DNA from: a virus
Length of the DNA: 45,245 bases
Reading direction: 5' to 3' (one strand)
IMG/VR virus record: IMGVR_UViG_3300032046_004340
Coordinates: 1 to 45,245 of that record
Shown: piece by piece, positions 24,024 to 31,533 of the stretch
Layout of the letters: each line of letters opens with the position of its first letter
Numbering within the stretch: position 1 is the first letter of the stretch
The notes under the pieces: model-generated
Database searches by the model: none
What the model was told of the DNA's origin: nothing
What the model saw: only the letters and a program-made list of their open reading frames with translations
Made by a program: the position numbers and the translations under genes

Positions 24024-25061
24024 ATGCCAGCAGAATTTGAAAAGATGCGAAAAGAGATTAAAAAAGGAATTCTTAAGGATAATCCAAATATGTCTGATGA
24101 GGATGCAGAAAAAAGAAGTTATGCAATTGCAACGACTCAATGGAAGAAATCGCACAGCGGAAAAGGACCTTCTGAATCAGCAATAATAAAATTCAATTAT
24201 AGCATTCCTATCGAGGAATTTGCCACAGTCGAAAGCGATTTCATAATTGCAGGGACCGCTATTAACGCCACAATCACATCAAATAATCACAAATTTCTGC
24301 CAGAAGTATTACAGGAATCAGCCAAGACATTGATGGGAGTTCCATTATTGATAGACCACAAGAATGAAGTCGAGGCAATCAAAGGAAGAGTATTCTATGC
24401 CGAATATGATGATATAAACCAGAAAATACCCTTCAAGGCTAAAGTCATGGATAGTACAATCAAGATGATGATCAAAGATGGAAGATTAAATAGTGTTAGC
24501 GTTGGGGCGAGTGTGGATCCAAAGAATATCAAAGAAGATAAGGACGGAACTCTAATTCCAACAAATATCACATTCAAGGAATTGAGTCTTGTAGCAGTTC
24601 CTGCAGATCAAGGGGCAACATTTGGAATAGCAATGAAAGAAGCATACAAATTATTCAAAGAGAATGACACTGAAGATGACATTGAGAATGACATTGAAAA
24701 TGCAACTGAAGAAAAAATGAATGATCAAAATCATAAAATAATTGAAAGGAGGGAGAACATGAGTGAGCAAAAAGCAGAAATAGTCGAAGAAAAAATTGAA
24801 GTTAAGACAGAAATAAAAGAAATAACAGAAGATGCAAAACTTGATGAGGAAATAAAAAATCTTAAGTTAGCACTCAAAAAACAAGAAATTGAAACTCTTA
24901 AGGAAAAACTTAAGAAAACAGAAATCAAGAAAGAAGAGAAAGCTGAAATTGAGGAAGAGGAACCAATATCAGGATACAAACTTATTCAAGGTGTCGGAAG
25001 CCTCAAAGGAGGATCAGTCACTATGATTAAGAATAACTATAAATCTCGATTACCAATATGA
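24024..25061 (+). CDS. prohead protease with C-terminal scaffold region
   Basis: 345 residues. Residues 55-205 match HK97-type (S78) prohead proteases: His112 in LLIDHKNEVEAIKGRV, the Ser in NSVSVGASV (157/159), and ELSLVAVPADQGA. Residues 1-50 carry the short head (DEDAEKRSYAIATTQWKKS) seen on archaeal-virus relatives. Residues 205-330 are a strongly acidic/basic coiled coil, a scaffold-type segment. The protease cleaves scaffold and capsid during prohead maturation. An internal start at 24759 can make the scaffold alone. Ends in an ATGA overlap. Confidence 0.85.
   Translation: MPAEFEKMRKEIKKGILKDNPNMSDEDAEKRSYAIATTQWKKSHSGKGPSESAIIKFNYSIPIEEFATVESDFIIAGTAINATITSNNHKFLPEVLQESAKTLMGVPLLIDHKNEVEAIKGRVFYAEYDDINQKIPFKAKVMDSTIKMMIKDGRLNSVSVGASVDPKNIKEDKDGTLIPTNITFKELSLVAVPADQGATFGIAMKEAYKLFKENDTEDDIENDIENATEEKMNDQNHKIIERRENMSEQKAEIVEEKIEVKTEIKEITEDAKLDEEIKNLKLALKKQEIETLKEKLKKTEIKKEEKAEIEEEEPISGYKLIQGVGSLKGGSVTMIKNNYKSRLPI
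24759..25061 (+). CDS. internal in-frame start: free scaffold protein
   Basis: ATG at 24759 is in the protease frame and preceded by AAAGGAGGG (24746-24753), a stronger ribosome binding site than most gene starts here. It would produce a 100-residue coiled-coil protein (MSEQKAEIVEEKIEVKTEIK and onward). A nested scaffold is known for lambda C/Nu3. Evidence is sequence only; both proteins would come from one message. Confidence 0.7.
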   Translation: MSEQKAEIVEEKIEVKTEIKEITEDAKLDEEIKNLKLALKKQEIETLKEKLKKTEIKKEEKAEIEEEEPISGYKLIQGVGSLKGGSVTMIKNNYKSRLPI

Positions 25062-25543
25062 CAAGCGCAAATGAATCAGGAGCAGTATGTCTATTTGATG
25101 GAGAATGCCCAAGAATAATAACATTCAAAGCCAGAGAAGACATCAGTGGAGCATGCTTTGTAATACTTAGCGGAGTATCTATTGCCACAGCAGGCATAGG
25201 ACCAAGTGATGAGACATGGACTGCAAGTGACTTTGAAGGAGCATATGTACAGCCAAATAGTGTTAGTTCAGGAGTAAGTCAAATCAATGGAATATCTCTT
25301 GGAAATGTATCAAGTGGAGCATATGGAACCTTAGCAATGAGGGGAGCCTATATTGTAAAAGCAGCAGGATCAGTATTCGAAGGGACATTAGTTGAAGCAC
25401 TATCTTGCAGCGGAATACAATCCTTATCCAGTGGAAATGTAGCATATGGAGTTCAAACAAATCTTCAATTTGGAAAAGCAATCGGAAGAGCAATGGGACA
25501 GGGAATAGTCGGAAGTTACTGCATCATTCATCTCAACATATAA
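25058..25543 (+). CDS. capsid decoration/cement-like protein
   Basis: 161 residues between protease/scaffold and capsid protein, the usual place of head decoration proteins. Gly/Ser/Ala rich and beta-strand patterned (GAYIVKAAGSVFEGTLVEAL), similar in feel to DUF2190 cement proteins. Starts in ATGA, ends in TAATG with the capsid gene. Structural role inferred from position and composition. Confidence 0.65.
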   Translation: MTSANESGAVCLFDGECPRIITFKAREDISGACFVILSGVSIATAGIGPSDETWTASDFEGAYVQPNSVSSGVSQINGISLGNVSSGAYGTLAMRGAYIVKAAGSVFEGTLVEALSCSGIQSLSSGNVAYGVQTNLQFGKAIGRAMGQGIVGSYCIIHLNI

Positions 25544-26400
25544 TGGCATTCAATAGAATACAGGAGTATATTGGGACATCGGATGCAACAGCAGGAACCT
25601 TATTGATACCTCAATTAATCATGCCTACCTTGATATCAGCAGTCGAGAAGACTCTTTTACCAAGAGAAATGGCATCAGTAGTATGGGGTCCAACACAGAT
25701 CCAAGGAAGTTCTTTTTCAATCAATCTTGAAAGTCCGGATTCAATCCGAATAACACAAGTAGGAGAAGGAGCAGAAATTCCAATGGATAACTTAGATTTC
25801 ACAAGTATCACATATACACCAATCAAATTCGGAATCGCAATCAGAATAACCAGAGAAATGATGGAAGATAGCCAATTTCCATTATTTAACTTGAATATTG
25901 CGGCAGCAGGAACCAAATTCGGAGAGAATGAGACAAGCCTCATTTTGACAGCATTTAACGGAGCAAATACTACAATCACAGGCGGAGCAGCAGCAACAAT
26001 CGCTAATATCACAGCAGCAACGTTGGCCGTTAGAAACCAATCTTACAAATCTACAGATCTAGTTATGGGAGATGAGTTCCTTAGTGATTTACAGAATATA
26101 GACACATTCGTAGAAGCAGACAAGGCAGGCAACACAGAAATGATGCAAAGGGGTTTTGTAGGAACAATCTACGCAATGACTTGCGCAAGATTCGATACCA
26201 ATGCAGCACCAAGCACAACATACGCAAAGTATGCATATGTGTTTGATAGAAGCCAGGCATACGGAATCGCAATCAAAAGAGATTTAACAGTAGAGAATTT
26301 TGACATGCCTACATATGACATGTCAGGAGCAGTATTGACACAAAGAATTGATGTAAAACTTCACAGGTCTAAGGCTATTTGTAAGATAACGACAACTTAA
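25543..26400 (+). CDS. major capsid protein, HK97 fold
   Basis: 285 residues, start fixed by the TAATG overlap at 25541-25545 (a longer frame to 25405 lies in the previous gene). Typical HK97-fold pattern: N-arm (TLLIPQLIMPTLISAVEKTL), E-loop region (GSSFSINLESPDSIRITQVG), spine helix (FPLFNLNIAAAGTKFGENE), and the P-domain/A-domain beta rich part (RDLTVENFDMPTYDMSGAVL). It forms the icosahedral shell. A T-tract terminator follows directly, consistent with a highly expressed transcript end. Confidence 0.88.
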   Translation: MAFNRIQEYIGTSDATAGTLLIPQLIMPTLISAVEKTLLPREMASVVWGPTQIQGSSFSINLESPDSIRITQVGEGAEIPMDNLDFTSITYTPIKFGIAIRITREMMEDSQFPLFNLNIAAAGTKFGENETSLILTAFNGANTTITGGAAATIANITAATLAVRNQSYKSTDLVMGDEFLSDLQNIDTFVEADKAGNTEMMQRGFVGTIYAMTCARFDTNAAPSTTYAKYAYVFDRSQAYGIAIKRDLTVENFDMPTYDMSGAVLTQRIDVKLHRSKAICKITTT

Positions 26401-26401
26401 A

Positions 26402-26438
26402 TTTTAATTTTTTTTATTTTTTTATCCTTATGTTTTTT
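26402..26438 (+). terminator. archaeal T-tract terminator after capsid gene
   Basis: Three closely spaced T runs right after the capsid stop, with no strong hairpin, as typical for archaeal termination. The spacer 26439-26483 also holds a weak TATA-like stretch (TTTTTTATTT near 26433) and AGGAGGT at 26469-26475 for the next gene. Confidence 0.7.
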
Positions 26439-26483
26439 ATTTAGAAGGATTCATATTCAATTAAATCAAGGAGGTAAAACAAA

Positions 26484-26735
26484 ATCGCAGATAGTACAAC
26501 AACAGGAAGTATAGTATATGGATTAATTCCAGGATTGGCTCAGGGAATGTGCTATAGTGGAACATATGCAACATTTCAACCTAGACTAATAATCGTCACG
26601 AGATCACCTCAATTCTGTGTTACATCAATCACAGGAAGCGATATAGCATACGACATATCTACAGGCAGTTTCCTTATAGGAGACAAAACCAACGGACCAG
26701 GTGGATCTGTATGGAATGCACTTAAAACAGTTTAA
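26484..26735 (+). CDS. small structural protein, probable ATC start, 83 aa
   Basis: AGGAGGT at 26469-26475 stands 8 bases before ATC at 26484. The frame from there reads ADSTTTGSIVYGLIPGLAQG and on to TAA at 26733. The first conventional start is TTG at 26535, 60 bases downstream of the ribosome binding site, so initiation at ATC is more likely. The protein is Gly/Ser/Thr rich and beta-patterned, probably a minor capsid or decoration protein. Not recognised. Confidence 0.6.
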   Translation: MADSTTTGSIVYGLIPGLAQGMCYSGTYATFQPRLIIVTRSPQFCVTSITGSDIAYDISTGSFLIGDKTNGPGGSVWNALKTV

Positions 26736-26736
26736 A

Positions 26737-26922
26737 ATGGCGGCTGAACTCTTTCAAACAAATGTAGGCAGTGGCACTACAAGAATATCAATTTCTGGAA
26801 CACAATTTAGTACCCTAGCAAGCGGAACAGCAATAGCTATGGTATTACTTATGGCTATGAGTGGATTGGCAGTAATTCCTGTAAGATGTGACAGTGCAGG
26901 TAGAATAGGTTCAATGACCTAA
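26737..26922 (+). CDS. small hydrophobic structural protein, 61 aa
   Basis: Start at 26737, one base after the upstream stop. Ser/Thr/Gly-rich first half, then a hydrophobic stretch (GTAIAMVLLMAMSGLAVIPV, residues 32-51) that could be a membrane helix or buried strand. Not recognised. Confidence 0.55.
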   Translation: MAAELFQTNVGSGTTRISISGTQFSTLASGTAIAMVLLMAMSGLAVIPVRCDSAGRIGSMT

Positions 26923-26930
26923 TCATATTC

Positions 26931-27299
26931 ATGACAACTGATAATATAGGCAGTATAGCCACATTTATAATTGAAAGTTTCAATAACATACCTACGGGTG
27001 TAAGCGGCAATATGGTGGAGATAGTTGATATGGCTAGACAACATGTAGCCAACTATTGCGGAACCACAATAGGATCGAATTCAATAGATGCAAAATATCA
27101 GCCAGCAATTATCTCATTCGCTAAGGCAGATACAATTGATTTTGTCAATGCTCAAGCAGGAGGCGAGAACATAAGTCTTGCAGAATTAAGCATAAATGAG
27201 ACAGGTGAACAGATGTCTGCCGAACAATGGAGAATGTTTGGAGAGATGCAACTCAAGGCAATAGGTCAGAAAATCTATGTTGCTCGATCTATTTCATGA
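26931..27299 (+). CDS. head-tail connector-like protein, 122 aa
   Basis: Helical protein with VEIVDMARQHVANYCG and SFAKADTIDFVNAQAGGE. Size, helical content and its place just after the capsid genes match gp6/gp15-like head completion (adaptor) proteins that bind the portal. Position-based inference. Ends with ATGA into the next gene. Confidence 0.6.
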   Translation: MTTDNIGSIATFIIESFNNIPTGVSGNMVEIVDMARQHVANYCGTTIGSNSIDAKYQPAIISFAKADTIDFVNAQAGGENISLAELSINETGEQMSAEQWRMFGEMQLKAIGQKIYVARSIS

Positions 27300-27724
27300 T
27301 CAATGACACTTTTTCTAAAGGATTGAATAAAGTGATTGAATTGGGAGGAGTTCCCATAAGGGTACTTTATTTGAAACAGACAATAGGAAGTGTCTGGGAC
27401 GATGAGGTTTCATTATCCCAATCAGGAGCAGTCATATGGACAAGCGGATTAGTTCTTCCTCTCTCAAACAAATGGGGAAGTACAGACAGTCTATTGATGG
27501 AACAGGGAAAACTGAATAATTCTGACAGAAAACTATATGTTAATGGATCATTATTAATCACTGGTAGTGAATTACAAGTAAAGATAATGATAGGAAGCAA
27601 TACAATTGGAACGCAATATTCCATAATTCCTGATGGAATAATAATGTTTGAGGTTGCAGGACAACCAATCTATAAAAAAGTATTCTTAAGGAGACTGACT
27701 GGATCAATTTTAGGAGAAGCATGA
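27296..27724 (+). CDS. head closure/neck protein candidate, 142 aa
   Basis: Start at 27296 by ATGA overlap (a longer frame to 27227 lies in the previous gene). Beta-rich: GGVPIRVLYLKQTIGSVWDD, KLYVNGSLLITGSELQVKIM, GTQYSIIPDGIIMFEVAGQP. The pattern and place fit a head-closure (stopper) protein. No specific family identified. Confidence 0.58.
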   Translation: MINDTFSKGLNKVIELGGVPIRVLYLKQTIGSVWDDEVSLSQSGAVIWTSGLVLPLSNKWGSTDSLLMEQGKLNNSDRKLYVNGSLLITGSELQVKIMIGSNTIGTQYSIIPDGIIMFEVAGQPIYKKVFLRRLTGSILGEA

Positions 27725-28125
27725 CAGTGCAAATCAAACTGATTGGAGTTCCTGAATTCAAGAGAATGATGGAGGAAAAGCAGAAAAAGATGACCACCCT
27801 TCTTCCGGAGGCAGTCAGAGAAGCAACTTTATATCTTCACGGAAAAGTCAAGACAAGCATAGCCAGAGGAACAAATGCGCCAGTCGCAGTAGATACTGGA
27901 AGATTCCTCAATTCAGTGGATTTCGATGCAACAGGAAATACTGCAAGGATATTCACAAATATAGAATACGCAAAATATATAGAATATGGCACAAGCAAAA
28001 TGGGAAGTAGACCTCATTTCAGGAATACTGCTTTTATTGAACAAAAAAAGATTAAAGATGATATGGGAGCAAGTCTGGGCAAAGGGCTTAAATGGATAAC
28101 ACCCACAGGCAAGGCAAGCAAATAA
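27721..28125 (+). CDS. HK97 gp10-like neck/tail completion protein
   Basis: 134 residues. Contains VDTGRFLNSVDF, ARIFTNIEYAKYIEYGTSK and RPHFRNTAF, the signature order of the HK97 gp10 family. These proteins complete the neck or tail terminator. N-terminal helix (VPEFKRMMEEKQKKM) also matches. It ends immediately at the next late promoter. Confidence 0.85.
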   Translation: MTVQIKLIGVPEFKRMMEEKQKKMTTLLPEAVREATLYLHGKVKTSIARGTNAPVAVDTGRFLNSVDFDATGNTARIFTNIEYAKYIEYGTSKMGSRPHFRNTAFIEQKKIKDDMGASLGKGLKWITPTGKASK

Positions 28126-28155
28126 TATATAATGATTAAATCAATATATTTAAAC
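28124..28155 (+). promoter_or_regulatory. late promoter: palindrome variant plus TATA box (before 28207)
   Basis: AATATATAAT at 28124-28133 (8 of 10 matches to AGTATATACT, still palindromic at the core), 11 bases including TCAA, then TATA box ATATTTAAAC from 28145. Same spacing as the other three. The gene starts at 28207, so a leader of about 30 bases is expected. Confidence 0.62.
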
Positions 28156-28206
28156 AACAAAAATAGATAATTTCATGCTTAAAGCGATAGGCAGAAGGTC
28201 AAAGCG

Positions 28207-28656
28207 ATGGCAACAAGGGCAAATTTATTAAGAGATTTATTATACTTCTTAAAGACAGATATATCTTCAAATGTGACAGATCCTATTATAGGAACTCGAG
28301 GAAGTGGAAGCGCATTCGTGATGACAAGTTATCCTCAAAGGGAAGTAAAATATCCTTTGATTACTATTAAAATAACAAATTTAGATGCAAAAAGATCAGG
28401 TATGCAAATTACTGCCTTAGATATCTCAATGAATGTAGAAATAAGGATTTGGGCTAGGAATGAGAAGGAAAAGGATACTATTTATAATCAAGTGATGGAC
28501 AGATTGGCAAACATTCAATTCACGGCCAGTGGAAGCGAAGCAAATGACTTTCATGATTTCAATATATTAAGTTCAACTGAAGTAGACGAGCCAGGGGACA
28601 TAGGAATTAAATCAAGAATTCTTCAGGCAAGATATAAATTTTATAATTATACATAA
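28207..28656 (+). CDS. tail completion/terminator protein candidate, 149 aa
   Basis: ATG at 28207. MATRANLLRDLLYFLKTDIS, then YPQREVKYPLITIKITNLDA and MNVEIRIWARNEKEKDTIYN. The mix of an N-terminal helix, beta strands and an RIWARNEKE helix resembles gp17-like tail terminator proteins. Position before the tail tube gene agrees. A very short overlapping ORF at 28174 is not supported. Confidence 0.68.
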   Translation: MATRANLLRDLLYFLKTDISSNVTDPIIGTRGSGSAFVMTSYPQREVKYPLITIKITNLDAKRSGMQITALDISMNVEIRIWARNEKEKDTIYNQVMDRLANIQFTASGSEANDFHDFNILSSTEVDEPGDIGIKSRILQARYKFYNYT

Positions 28657-28672
28657 TTGAAAGGAGGTAAAA

Positions 28673-29710
28673 GTGACTAGATATTTATCGGACCAAAACA
28701 AGGTAATATTACTTCATGAATCAGGAACATATGCACTAGCAAGCGGAACAGGCCAATGGATTGGCGAAGTCATTTCTAATGACATAAGTGATGAAGAAGG
28801 AAAAATAGTGGACAGATTCCTCGGAACAGGCAAAAGGACATTCGATTCTATTACTCCAGGACTAAGGGATGTGACAGGAACTATAACTTACAATGCGCAA
28901 GATATGAGGATACCATTCTGGGCAATCGGAAGCACTTGGGATTCAGGAGGAGCGACATCATTTGGAACTCATTTAGTGGTCGAAGTCAACACAGGATCAT
29001 GGATTAATCCATTTGTATCAGGCGGAACAGGCCAATCAATGGTTCCAATAGGATTCACACTGGAAGACAGCAAAACAAGTCCAGGAACGGGAAGAAACTC
29101 AATAAGGACCATCAAGGGATGCATACCTGACAATATCAGGATAACAGCAACGCAAGGTGAGAAAGTCAGCATAGAATGTGATTATATAGGCCAGACACTG
29201 GATTACACTTCAGGAGCAACAACCGGAATAACAGTGCCAACCACAACACCATATCTATGGAATAATTGCAGTCTTATTTTAAGTGGAGCAAATGCTGGAG
29301 AGACATATAATCTAAATACTGCCAAAGAGATAGTACTGGAAATAAGCAATAACATAGAAGGGCCACATTATTTGACAGGGTCAGGAACAATTTCAAGAGA
29401 CATAGGAGCGCCAATAGTTGGAAACAAGGACTATAGACTATCTGTAACAATGGACTTGAGAGGAGACCAAGCGGATGTAATCTATTCTGGGCTTTACAAG
29501 CAGAACAAGACATTCAATTCCATATTTGAACTGAATGGAGACACAACCACAGGAAGCCTGCATACCATATTCTTTATGTCAGGATGCAAGGTAATGAGCA
29601 TGGAAAATCCAAGCGAAGTGGAAGGGACAACAGAGAGCACAATGGAAATAATACCGAGATTTATAATTGGAAGCGCATTCGACCCAACTTTGAAATATAA
29701 CATCTATTAA
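28673..29710 (+). CDS. major tail tube protein, GTG start
   Basis: 345 residues, GTG start after AAAGGAGGT (a very strong site). Beta-rich and Gly/Ser/Thr rich throughout (WIGEVISNDISDEEGKIVDR, TFDSITPGLRDVTGTITYNA, SIECDYIGQTLDYTSG). It ends with TESTMEIIPRFIIGSAF. Large size, strong initiation and place before the G/GT genes fit the tube protein of a long non-contractile tail. No contractile sheath gene is seen. Confidence 0.82.
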   Translation: MTRYLSDQNKVILLHESGTYALASGTGQWIGEVISNDISDEEGKIVDRFLGTGKRTFDSITPGLRDVTGTITYNAQDMRIPFWAIGSTWDSGGATSFGTHLVVEVNTGSWINPFVSGGTGQSMVPIGFTLEDSKTSPGTGRNSIRTIKGCIPDNIRITATQGEKVSIECDYIGQTLDYTSGATTGITVPTTTPYLWNNCSLILSGANAGETYNLNTAKEIVLEISNNIEGPHYLTGSGTISRDIGAPIVGNKDYRLSVTMDLRGDQADVIYSGLYKQNKTFNSIFELNGDTTTGSLHTIFFMSGCKVMSMENPSEVEGTTESTMEIIPRFIIGSAFDPTLKYNIY

Positions 29711-29711
29711 A

Positions 29712-29963
29712 ATGGAAAAGGAGATAGATGTAAACGGAAGGAAATTCAAGATTAGGGAATTATTAGCGATTGAACTGGACGACATAGACTGGAATGACAA
29801 GAAACAAGCAATCAAGAAGCAAGTGATTTTATCTACTGGAATAAGTGAAGAAGAATATGCCAAGTTGACGGTCAAAGAAAGATTGGAGATTATTAAGGAA
29901 ATTAACGAGATAAATGGATTCTCGGATTTTCTGAGTCCAGTCAAGGAACAAAAAACAAACTAA
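29712..29963 (+). CDS. tail assembly chaperone G-like
   Basis: 83 residues, helical and acidic (KEIDVNGRKFKIRELLAIEL, then VKERLEIIKEINEINGFSDF). Its place between tail tube and tape measure and the overlapping -1 frame downstream match lambda-type G/GT chaperones, which coat the tape measure during tail assembly. Confidence 0.72.
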   Translation: MEKEIDVNGRKFKIRELLAIELDDIDWNDKKQAIKKQVILSTGISEEEYAKLTVKERLEIIKEINEINGFSDFLSPVKEQKTN

Positions 29964-30085
29964 CTATTTGTGAATTCTTTGGCTGGAATCTAAGGGATAT
30001 AGACCTAGTCACAGCTAGGGAATATTCAGATATAATTAGATATCTAAATAAAAGAGCCAGGGAAATGAAAAGGAAAAGGAGATAA
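29951..30085 (+). CDS. T-like extension reached by -1 frameshift (GT)
   Basis: The frame one base behind the G gene is open from 29906 to TAA 30083-30085 with no own start codon. It encodes LTICEFFGWNLRDIDLVTAR and a basic end (KRAREMKRKRR). The likely slip site is the A6 run at 29950-29955. The stop overlaps the tape measure start as TAATG. Coordinates give the part after the presumed slip. Frame and position are seen; the shift itself is inference. Confidence 0.58.
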   Translation, partial: KNKLTICEFFGWNLRDIDLVTAREYSDIIRYLNKRAREMKRKRR

Positions 30086-31533
30086 TGGCAGACGCAGAAA
30101 TACAGATTTTAATAGAGGCAATTGATCATGCGACTGCGGTAATGAATAAAATAGAAGGAAGACTCGGAGAATCAAATAAGCAAATCCAGAAACAAACTGA
30201 AGCAACAGCCAAATCATTTGATAAACAAATGGGAAGTTTATTAATCCTTGGTCAAGCTGCCAACACAGTAGATAATATTTTTACTTCTTATCAAAATCTT
30301 CAACTTAGATTGGAAAATGCAACTGAAAGAGTAACTGGCGCTCAAGATAGATTGGCGAATGCTCAATATAAACTAGGCAAGGTTATGAAAGATAGTGCCT
30401 CTAAAGCAGAAGATGTTGCAGAAGCACAAAGAGATGTTGAAAGTGCAAGTAGAGCATTAACGATTTCTCAAAATAATTTAGAAAGAATGCAGAATAGAGT
30501 CATCGGAACATATATCAGCATAGGAGTTCAAACTATGACTCTTATAGCACAAATGCCAGTATTGATTGCTTCCGTGAGATCATTGACAATTGCTTCCATG
30601 GCTTTTATTGCTACTCCATTAGGTATGGCACTTGTAGCAATAGGTGCAACAATAGCAGTAGTTACTTTGGCTATCCATGAGAATAATAAAAAAATGGAAG
30701 AAGCTACCGCAATAGAGACAACTTACAAAGATGCAACTGACAAACTGACAATAGCAAACCAAGATGTTGCAGAATCCACAAGTGAATGGGCGCAAGCATT
30801 GTCAGAAGTAAAAACTCAGATGATGGGATTTATCGCACCAAAGACAGCCGAAGAAGCAAAAATGCTGGCAGACATAGCCGAACAGGAAGGAATAGTTGCC
30901 CAGACAAAAATAGGAGAAGGAAAAAGATCGATATCATTTGAAGAAGCAAAATTGGAAAGAATGAAATTAATTTATGATGCAGAATATGCTACAAAAAGAG
31001 ATTTTGCAACTGCATGGGTAGAGTATCTAACTATCAAAAAAGGCGAGGAAGAAGGAATAACAAAGACAACAACAGAAAATGCATATTTATTATACTCAAA
31101 AAATTATACAGATATCAAAACTTTTCTTGAAACTACCTGGTCGCCAGCAGTCACAAAAATATTAAATGATTTGCAAGCACAAGATATTGCAAACGCACAA
31201 CAAGCTCAATCAGAATGGCAGAAAGCTTATAACATCAAAACAGCATATTATACCGCAGGAAAAGGAATTGCAGCACAATATCCGGGATTAGGAACCAAAG
31301 GAATTCAAGGAGGACTAGGAACTGGAGGAATAGCAGGATATGTTGCAAAAAAAACTGATTTTATAAGCAGACCTGGACAAGAGCCGGTCAGTTTCAGTTC
31401 AAGCGATACAATAATAGGAACAAAAAATCCAGGAGGAATAAACATCACAATTACAGGAAATATTTATGGGACAGATCCAGATGAAATAGCAGAAGCACTT
31501 GTAAATAAACTCAGGAAAAAAATATCAATATGA
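30085..31533 (+). CDS. tape measure protein, short
   Basis: 482 residues, starting in TAATG. N-terminal coiled coil (residues 20-150, with NLQLRLENATERVTGAQDRL), hydrophobic segments at about 150-205 (VLIASVRSLTIASMAFIATP, LVAIGATIAVVTLAI), then helical middle and a Gly-rich end. Tape measure proteins set tail length. With a rule of thumb of 0.15 nm per residue this predicts a tail of about 70 nm. Confidence 0.85.
   Translation: MADAEIQILIEAIDHATAVMNKIEGRLGESNKQIQKQTEATAKSFDKQMGSLLILGQAANTVDNIFTSYQNLQLRLENATERVTGAQDRLANAQYKLGKVMKDSASKAEDVAEAQRDVESASRALTISQNNLERMQNRVIGTYISIGVQTMTLIAQMPVLIASVRSLTIASMAFIATPLGMALVAIGATIAVVTLAIHENNKKMEEATAIETTYKDATDKLTIANQDVAESTSEWAQALSEVKTQMMGFIAPKTAEEAKMLADIAEQEGIVAQTKIGEGKRSISFEEAKLERMKLIYDAEYATKRDFATAWVEYLTIKKGEEEGITKTTTENAYLLYSKNYTDIKTFLETTWSPAVTKILNDLQAQDIANAQQAQSEWQKAYNIKTAYYTAGKGIAAQYPGLGTKGIQGGLGTGGIAGYVAKKTDFISRPGQEPVSFSSSDTIIGTKNPGGINITITGNIYGTDPDEIAEALVNKLRKKISI

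Noticed and set aside
28174-28230. Short ORF after the promoter at 28124
   Set aside because: 18 codons, runs into the real gene at 28207, no ribosome binding site.
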